From: JBJEDU01 sp051872395
GTDB lineage: Bacteria > Bacillota_I > Bacilli_A > RFN20 > CAG-826
DNA: 47,730 nucleotides
Reading direction: 5' to 3'
Assembly (NCBI GenBank): GCA_051872395.1
Contig: JBJEDU010000008.1
Coordinates: forward strand, 1 to 47,730
Part shown: one piece after another, positions 42,398-47,730 of the stretch
How the letters are laid out: every line of letters starts with the position of its first letter
How positions within the stretch are numbered: position 1 is the first letter of the stretch
Notes under the pieces: generated by a model
What the model saw: the letters and a program-made list of their open reading frames with translations, nothing else
Told to the model about the DNA's origin: nothing
Database searches by the model: none
Program-made: the position numbers and the translations under genes

Positions 42398-44323
42398 TTA
42401 TTGTTTTTTCTTTGACTTTGTCAAATTAGTTTTGGAAGAACAAGATTTTTTTGTAGTCTTTGTCTTCTTTTCTTCACTGACTACATCTACCTTTTTTATT
42501 CTTTGGAAAATACACGCTCCAAGAGTGGGGAGTTTGATAGTCATGTGATATTGTTTTCCTTCAGGACCTCCTGGATAAGATACTGGGTTGATGCCATTAT
42601 ATTGGTTCCAACCTCCATAAACATCCTTATCAGAATTAAATATTTCTTCATAGACTCCTTCATGAATAAGTGGAATATCGTAATGTTCATAATAATTGGT
42701 TGTCATATTAAAAACACAAACGATTTCTTCATCATCAACAAATCTCGTAAAAGCAAATACTGATTGGTCTTTGTTATCGACCATCAACCACTTAAAATGT
42801 TCAGGATTATATTCTTCGAAATATAATGTTTTCTTCGATTCATAGATTCTATTTAAGTCTCGTATCATACGAGAAATAGAATCATGTTTTGGGAATGATT
42901 TGAGATTCCATGGCAAAGATTTATTTTCGTTCCATTCGTCAAACGAGGCTAATTCGTTGCCCATAAAATTCAATTTCTTTCCTGGATGAGCAAATTGATA
43001 TGTAAATAAATTTCTTAAAAGAGCGAATTTTAAATCATATTCACCCCACATTTTATTTATCAAAGTGCCTTTTCCATGGACTACTTCGTCATGAGAAAAA
43101 GGAAGCATGAAATTTTCAGAATAAAAATACGCCATTGAGAAAGTTAATTTATTGTGATCGTATTTTTTATAGATTGGATCTAAAGAATAATATTTTAATG
43201 TATCGTTCATCCAACCTAAATCCCACTTATAATCAAAACCTAATCCACCATATTCTAATGGTTTAGTAACTCCTTGATAATCTGAACTATCTTCTGCAAT
43301 CATCATCACAGAATCATGAGCGATATGAATCTTTCCATTCAATCTTTTAATAAATTCCACCGCTCCTTCATTAACGCCAATAGATTTATCACCATTATAG
43401 AAAATGATGTTACTGACCGCATCAACTCTAATTCCATCAAAATGGAAATAATCAATAAAGAAATTGACCGCTGACATCAAAAATGAACGAACAGGGTCTT
43501 TTGATAAATCGAATTGAAGTGAACCCCATTGTGAAACTCTCCATTTATTTGAATATTCAAATAAGTTGGAACCATCAAATTTCGCTAAAGCCCATGGGTC
43601 GTTAGCGAAGTGAACAGGAGCAAAATCTAAAATAACTCCAATATTTGCTTGATGAAGTCTATCAATTAAAGACATGAGTTGAAATGGATTTCCATATCTT
43701 GAATCAGTAGAGAAAAATCCAGTTGCTTGATAACCCCAAGATCCATCAAATGGATATTGAGTTAAAGGCATAAATTCAACATGTGTAAAATTGTGTTCTT
43801 TTACATAAGGAATCAATACATCAGCGATTTCCTCATAACTGAGTGTATGACCATCTTCAGCTTTTCCTCTCCAAGAACCAACATGCATTTCATATATTGA
43901 CATTGGACTGTTGAAATTTCTATTTCGTTTATATAGCCATTCATCATCATGCCATGCAAAATTATTTACATCAAAAAGTTTAGAGCATGTCCCAGGTCTT
44001 TTTTCCGAGAAAAAAGCGAAAGGATCAGCTTTATCGATATATTTGCCATTTTTATTTTTGAAATGATATTTATAAGATTGGTAATTCGATAATCCTGCAA
44101 TAAAAATTTCCCACACACCAGCATCATCGACTTTTTTCATCTTATGTTTGGTGACATCCCACCAATTAAAGTCCCCAATAACAGATACATCTTCTGCAAA
44201 CGGAGCATATAATCTAAAAATTACACCTTCTTGATTGTCATAACAAACAAAGTGAGCACCAAAATATTTGTACGCTTCGATTGTTTGACCCATCAAAAAG
44301 TCATAAAGTAAACCATACGCCAT
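42398..44323 (-). CDS. glgB: 1,4-alpha-glucan branching enzyme
   Basis: GlgB (641 aa) makes alpha-1,6 branches in glycogen. CBM48 domain (about 25-115), GH13 catalytic barrel with GIRVDAVSN (nucleophile Asp), MIAEDSSD (acid Glu) and PFSHDEVVHGKG, then a C-terminal beta domain. After the normal end (about 610) comes a Lys/Ser/Thr-rich tail (KKTKTTKKSCSSKTNLTKSKKKQ) of no known function. ATG 44323 lies eight bases after GGAGG. Confidence 0.96.
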   Translation of the reverse strand: MAYGLLYDFLMGQTIEAYKYFGAHFVCYDNQEGVIFRLYAPFAEDVSVIGDFNWWDVTKHKMKKVDDAGVWEIFIAGLSNYQSYKYHFKNKNGKYIDKADPFAFFSEKRPGTCSKLFDVNNFAWHDDEWLYKRNRNFNSPMSIYEMHVGSWRGKAEDGHTLSYEEIADVLIPYVKEHNFTHVEFMPLTQYPFDGSWGYQATGFFSTDSRYGNPFQLMSLIDRLHQANIGVILDFAPVHFANDPWALAKFDGSNLFEYSNKWRVSQWGSLQFDLSKDPVRSFLMSAVNFFIDYFHFDGIRVDAVSNIIFYNGDKSIGVNEGAVEFIKRLNGKIHIAHDSVMMIAEDSSDYQGVTKPLEYGGLGFDYKWDLGWMNDTLKYYSLDPIYKKYDHNKLTFSMAYFYSENFMLPFSHDEVVHGKGTLINKMWGEYDLKFALLRNLFTYQFAHPGKKLNFMGNELASFDEWNENKSLPWNLKSFPKHDSISRMIRDLNRIYESKKTLYFEEYNPEHFKWLMVDNKDQSVFAFTRFVDDEEIVCVFNMTTNYYEHYDIPLIHEGVYEEIFNSDKDVYGGWNQYNGINPVSYPGGPEGKQYHMTIKLPTLGACIFQRIKKVDVVSEEKKTKTTKKSCSSKTNLTKSKKKQ

Positions 44324-44400
44324 CAAAAATACCTCCGATATCTATTATATATTTTATATAATATTAAATCATTAAAATTTTTATAAAAACCAATTGTTTA

Positions 44401-44429
44401 TTTAAATGTTTATAAATAAAGTGTAAAAT
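44401..44429 (+). promoter_or_regulatory. Candidate ackA promoter
   Basis: TTTAAA (44401-44406) and TAAAAT (44424-44429) are 17 bases apart. In the divergent 147-bp glgB-ackA gap. A TATAAT for glgB on the other strand lies near 44342. AAAGGAG precedes the ackA ATG. Confidence 0.4.
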
Positions 44430-44470
44430 CTATTTGGTTATCATTAAATATAAAAAAGGAGAAACATACA

Positions 44471-45667
44471 ATGAGCAAGATATTAACAGTAAATTCCGGT
44501 TCTTCAAGTTTGAAATTCAAACTATATGAAATGCCAGAAGAAATCGAGTTATGTTCTGGAAACTGTGAAAGAATAGGTTTAGAAAGTGGAATCTTCACTA
44601 TTAAACACGATGGTATAAAAGAAGAAAGTTTTCCTGTTTTCCCAAATCATTCTGTCGCTGCAAAAACAGTTGTTGAAGCATTAATTAATAAAGGAATAAT
44701 CAAAGATTTTAATGAAATTATTGGTGTTGGACATAGAATTGTCCAAGGCGGTAAATATTTCGATAAATCTGTTTTATTTACTAAAGATGTTGAAGATAAA
44801 ATCGAATCATTAATACCTTTAGCGCCACTTCATAATCAAGCCCATTTAATTTGTTACAAGGCATTTAAAGAGGTACTTCCAAATTGTCCAATGGTTGCAA
44901 CTTTTGACACTGCATTCCATCAAACGATGAAGGAAGAAGATTATTTATTCCCGATTCCATATGAATTAAGTGAAAAATATGACATCAGAAGATATGGTGC
45001 ACATGGTACTTCTCATAAATATTTATCTGAAGAAGGAATGAAATATTTACAAGGAGTTGAAAATCCAAGAATTATTTCTTGCCATATCGGTTCTGGCGCT
45101 TCGATTACCGCGATTAAAAATGGTAAATGCGTCGCTACATCAATGGGGCTTACTCCACTTGGTGGAATTATGATGGGAACAAGAACAGGAGATTTAGATC
45201 CAAGCGTATTCAATTATGTTTGCAAAGTAACAGGAAAAAGCGCTGAAGAAGTTTATCAAATGTTCAATAAGAAATCCGGATTTTTAGGTGTCAGTGGAAT
45301 TTCAAACGATTCTCGTGATGTTCTTGCTGCTGTGGAAAAAGGAGATAAAAGAGCTATTATCGCTAACGACTTATTCAATAGAAGAATCGCTGATTTTATC
45401 GGTCAATATTTCGTTAGACTTGGCGGGGCAGATTTAATAATTTTCTCTGCCGGAATTGGAGAAAATGAACCTCGTACAAGAAGAGATGTCATCAATTTAA
45501 TTAAAGACGCTCTCCACATTGAAATAGATGAAAAATTAAATATGTCTATTCATGGAAAAGAATGCTTAATTTCAACACCAAATAGTAGTATAAAAGTTGC
45601 CATCATTCCAACCAATGAAGAAGTAATGATTGCCAGAGATACATACGAATTAAGTAAAGGAAAATAA
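44471..45667 (+). CDS. ackA: Acetate kinase
   Basis: AckA (398 aa) makes ATP and acetate from acetyl phosphate, the final step of acetate fermentation. ILTVNSGSSSLKFKLYE (N-terminal signature), GHRIVQGG (about 86-93), and MMGTRTGDLDPS (about 236-247) are diagnostic. Full length. Strong SD (AAAGGAG) upstream. Two bases separate it from nrnA. pta is not in the window. Confidence 0.98.
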   Translation: MSKILTVNSGSSSLKFKLYEMPEEIELCSGNCERIGLESGIFTIKHDGIKEESFPVFPNHSVAAKTVVEALINKGIIKDFNEIIGVGHRIVQGGKYFDKSVLFTKDVEDKIESLIPLAPLHNQAHLICYKAFKEVLPNCPMVATFDTAFHQTMKEEDYLFPIPYELSEKYDIRRYGAHGTSHKYLSEEGMKYLQGVENPRIISCHIGSGASITAIKNGKCVATSMGLTPLGGIMMGTRTGDLDPSVFNYVCKVTGKSAEEVYQMFNKKSGFLGVSGISNDSRDVLAAVEKGDKRAIIANDLFNRRIADFIGQYFVRLGGADLIIFSAGIGENEPRTRRDVINLIKDALHIEIDEKLNMSIHGKECLISTPNSSIKVAIIPTNEEVMIARDTYELSKGK

Positions 45668-45669
45668 TA

Positions 45670-46671
45670 ATGAAGAAAAAATTAGAAACTGAAATTTTAG
45701 ATGTCGCAAGCAAATACAAAAGTGAATATTCAAAAATTATCAAAGCTATCAAAAGATATGATCGAATAGCGATTTTTCGTCATATAATGCCAGATTATGA
45801 CGCACTTGGTTCACAATTAGGTCTCGAATCATGGATAAAAGATAATTTCCCTGAAAAAGAAGTGATTTGTTTAGGCGATAATCATGTAACTTTTACACCT
45901 CGTTTATTTAGAGAAATGGATAGAGTTAATGATGAATGGTTTAAAAAACCATTTTTAGCCATCATTGTCGATGTTGGCAACACTTCAAGAATTGCTGATC
46001 CTCGCTTTAAAAAAGCTAGATATAAAATTAAAATTGATCATCATCCAGAAGTTGAAAAATTTGTATCTGTCAGTGTAGTTAACACCTCGATGGCCAGCGC
46101 AAGTGAATTGATTACTAACATTCTTCTTTCAGTTAAAGGCGATTATAAATTGAGTGAAGAAACATGCAAAAATTTATACATCGCTCTCGTTGGTGATTCT
46201 GGAAGATTCATGTATTCTTCCACTTCTTCACATACATTCGCTATTGCTAAACATCTCGTAGATTCTGGAATAAATTTACCAAAAATTTATCAACAAATGT
46301 ATGTTAAAGAATTAGATGATTTAAAAGTGACTGGATACATTTTAGAAAACTTCCGTGTTTCCCCTCATGGAGTTGCGTATTATGTCTTAAATAATGATGA
46401 TTTAGTTAGACTTAAAATAACGACTGAAAGAGGTAAAGAAAACGTCAATCTATTCTCTAATATTAATGGAATAAATGCTTGGTGTTCAATTACTGAAGAT
46501 GTAAAAGATAGTTGTTATAGAATTTCCATTCGAAGTAAAGAAAAAGCTATAAATGAAGTAGCAACTCGATTTGGTGGAGGCGGACACGCTCAAGCCAGCG
46601 GAGCGAAAATCGATTCTTTAAATGAATTAGATTACTTCATTGGAGAACTTGATAAATTATTTGTTGAATAA
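45670..46671 (+). CDS. nrnA: DHH/DHHA1 phosphoesterase, NrnA-like (oligoribonuclease/pAp phosphatase)
   Basis: This 333-aa enzyme has the DHH motifs MPDYDALGSQLG (residues 40-51), VDVGNTSRI (about 100-108) and DHHPE (123-127), plus the C-terminal DHHA1 motif GGGGHAQASGA (near 310). NrnA degrades 2-5 nt RNAs from the ends and dephosphorylates pAp; some relatives act on cyclic dinucleotides. Placement just before dnaE is as in Bacillus (ytqI-dnaE). A GdpP-type enzyme is excluded by the lack of membrane, PAS and GGDEF parts. Confidence 0.92.
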   Translation: MKKKLETEILDVASKYKSEYSKIIKAIKRYDRIAIFRHIMPDYDALGSQLGLESWIKDNFPEKEVICLGDNHVTFTPRLFREMDRVNDEWFKKPFLAIIVDVGNTSRIADPRFKKARYKIKIDHHPEVEKFVSVSVVNTSMASASELITNILLSVKGDYKLSEETCKNLYIALVGDSGRFMYSSTSSHTFAIAKHLVDSGINLPKIYQQMYVKELDDLKVTGYILENFRVSPHGVAYYVLNNDDLVRLKITTERGKENVNLFSNINGINAWCSITEDVKDSCYRISIRSKEKAINEVATRFGGGGHAQASGAKIDSLNELDYFIGELDKLFVE

Positions 46672-46703
46672 AAAAATTAATATCTAATTTATAAAAAAGG
46701 AAT

Positions 46704-46728
46704 AAACACCAATATGGTGTTTTTTTCT
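46704..46728 (+). terminator. Intrinsic terminator after ackA-nrnA
   Basis: AAACACCA (46704-46711) pairs with TGGTGTTT (46715-46722) around a 3-nt loop, followed by a T-rich tail. dnaE therefore starts from its own promoter. Confidence 0.8.
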
Positions 46729-46750
46729 TTATTAAAAGCCAATATAGATA

Positions 46751-46756
46751 TATACT
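46751..46756 (+). promoter_or_regulatory. -10 box six bases from the dnaE ATG
   Basis: TATACT, then ATCTAT, then ATG 46763. There is no Shine-Dalgarno. A weak -35 (TTTATT, 46728-46733) is 17 bases upstream and touches the terminator tail. Confidence 0.5.
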
Positions 46757-46762
46757 ATCTAT

Positions 46763-47730
46763 ATGTTTACACCCTTAAGAATTAGAAGTGGATATTCGTT
46801 TTTAAAAAGCGGATTAACAATTAATAAAATTGTTAAAAACGTTGTGAAAAATGAATATTATAGTTGTGCATTGACTGATATTAATGTTTTTTATGGCGCA
46901 ATTGAATTTTATAAAGAGATGGAAAAGTGCCATAAAAAAGCTCTTTTAGGTGTTGAAATTACCTTTAAAGAATTTAACTTATATGTTTATCCAATAAATG
47001 AAGAAGGATATTTATCTTTAATACCTGTTTTAAAGGATATTTCAAAAAAAGAACTATCTTTTATTGATTATTCAGATAAATTTAAAAATTGTATATGTGT
47101 CATTTCTAGTGAAGAAAAATATTTAGTTGATAATATTCATAACATCACTACCTCTTTCACCACTGCTTTAAACAATATATCGAAATCATTTGAAAGTTTT
47201 TATGTTGGCTTATCTTATTTAGATAAAAATAGTGAATTAATCAGAGATTTTTGTGAAAATTATTCTTATGATTTAGTCGCGTTTCCTTTGATTTGTTATG
47301 AAAAAGAAAAAGACGCTATTACGTTAGAAATTGTTCGCGCAATTGAAAACGATGAACATTTAACAATCAAAGAAAAATCAGGAACTCAATGTTTTTATAA
47401 CGAAGAAACATTTAAGCAATATTACAAAGAACAAGAAATTGATAACACAACAAAAATATCTGATAAAATCAGTTTTCAATTCATTAAAAAAAGAGGGAAT
47501 ATAGTTGAAATAGATAATAGTAAAGATGTTTCTCTTTTAAAAGAAAAATGTTTTAAAAGATTAAAAGAATTATCTTTAGATAATGATGAATACATATCTC
47601 GCTTAAATTATGAGTTAGATATGATTATATCTTTAGGATATGGAAATTATTTTTTAATTGTTGAAGATTACATTAATTACGCTAAAACACATAACATTTT
47701 AGTGGGGCCAGGAAGAGGAAGTGCAGTCGG
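46763..47730 (+). CDS. dnaE: DNA polymerase III alpha subunit DnaE, N-terminal part (cut by window edge)
   Basis: About 322 codons are visible before the window ends. The N-terminus FTPLRIRSGYSFLKSGLTI and CALTDINVFYGAIEFYK is a PHP domain, and the last residues (GYGNYFLIVEDYINYAK, HNILVGPGRGSAV) are the start of the C-family polymerase palm. PHP metal ligands are degraded: the usual HSEYS His is Arg and TDH is TDI, as expected if no proofreading remains. Probably the lagging-strand/primer-extending DnaE3-type. Frame and start are clear; likely leaderless. Confidence 0.93.
   Translation, partial: MFTPLRIRSGYSFLKSGLTINKIVKNVVKNEYYSCALTDINVFYGAIEFYKEMEKCHKKALLGVEITFKEFNLYVYPINEEGYLSLIPVLKDISKKELSFIDYSDKFKNCICVISSEEKYLVDNIHNITTSFTTALNNISKSFESFYVGLSYLDKNSELIRDFCENYSYDLVAFPLICYEKEKDAITLEIVRAIENDEHLTIKEKSGTQCFYNEETFKQYYKEQEIDNTTKISDKISFQFIKKRGNIVEIDNSKDVSLLKEKCFKRLKELSLDNDEYISRLNYELDMIISLGYGNYFLIVEDYINYAKTHNILVGPGRGSAV

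Noticed and set aside
1..47730. Mycoplasma-type code with UGA as tryptophan
   Set aside because: mutS2 ends at an in-frame TGA where family length predicts its end, and tryptophans in conserved motifs (for example L27, ValRS) are TGG.
46763..47730. Truncated dnaE pseudogene
   Set aside because: The frame is open to the last base and the visible domains are in order; it is cut only by the window edge. The same holds for recJ at the start.
1..47730. CRISPR array, prophage or insertion sequence
   Set aside because: No regularly spaced repeats, no integrase/transposase frames and no phage structural genes were seen. The only non-coding stretches longer than about 180 bases are the two T-box leaders, the tRNA-Arg region, and the ftsA upstream region.

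Overview
The window is one stretch of a low-GC, AT-rich Gram-positive-type chromosome packed with housekeeping genes; I see no phage, IS element, CRISPR array or resistance island. Long reading frames contain TGG tryptophans and end at TGA (mutS2) as well as TAA/TAG, so UGA is a stop. That argues against Mycoplasma/Spiroplasma and fits a standard-code relative: Erysipelotrichales, Acholeplasma-like lineages, or the reduced gut Bacilli often called RF39. This placement is inference.

From about 1 to 22,000 nearly everything is on the minus strand. Read in that direction the order is mutS2-uvrC-tRNA-Arg-AlkD-like-TPR-like gene-tig-lon-engB-(T-box)valS-60-aa peptide-radC-(leader)rplU-prp-rpmA-glycosyltransferase-obgE-34-aa peptide-ruvA-ruvB-secDF-recJ. 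As I remember Bacillus subtilis, this is its tig-to-recJ order with clpX, folC/maf/mreBCD/min, spo0B, queA, tgt and yajC removed. A lone plus-strand rnhC at 22,062 separates it from a second block (22,933-38,854, minus). In transcription order that block is YgjP-like peptidase-SpoU methylase-pheS-pheT-yceD-mraZ-rsmH-74-aa membrane protein-ftsA-ftsZ-nuclease lipoprotein-(T-box)ileS-lspA-rluD. It is a division (dcw) cluster from which every peptidoglycan gene between rsmH and ftsA is missing. Next come a plus-strand DUF523 gene, a glgB-glgP-dUTPase operon (minus), and a divergent plus-strand unit ackA-nrnA followed by the start of dnaE.

The genes cover DNA repair and recombination (mutS2, uvrC, ruvAB, recJ, radC, AlkD-like, rnhC), replication (dnaE), translation and ribosome assembly (valS, ileS, pheST, L21, L27, Prp, Obg, EngB, rsmH, RluD, YceD), protein quality control and export (tig, lon, secDF, lspA), division (mraZ, ftsA, ftsZ) and glycogen/acetate energy metabolism (glgB, glgP, ackA).

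Regulatory signals are readable: two T-boxes with Val (GUC) and Ile (AUC) specifiers, three 10-bp MraZ boxes before mraZ, several intrinsic terminators, and palindromes over the ftsA, pheS and mutS2 promoters. The most unusual signals are: (1) several first-in-operon genes whose -10 box lies exactly six bases before the ATG with no ribosome-binding site, as expected for leaderless mRNAs; (2) an unrecognised 60-aa membrane peptide whose Shine-Dalgarno is one arm of a terminator-like hairpin; (3) an unrecognised 74-aa membrane protein at the ftsL position of a stripped dcw cluster, next to a divergent ftsA whose product seems to lack its membrane anchor.
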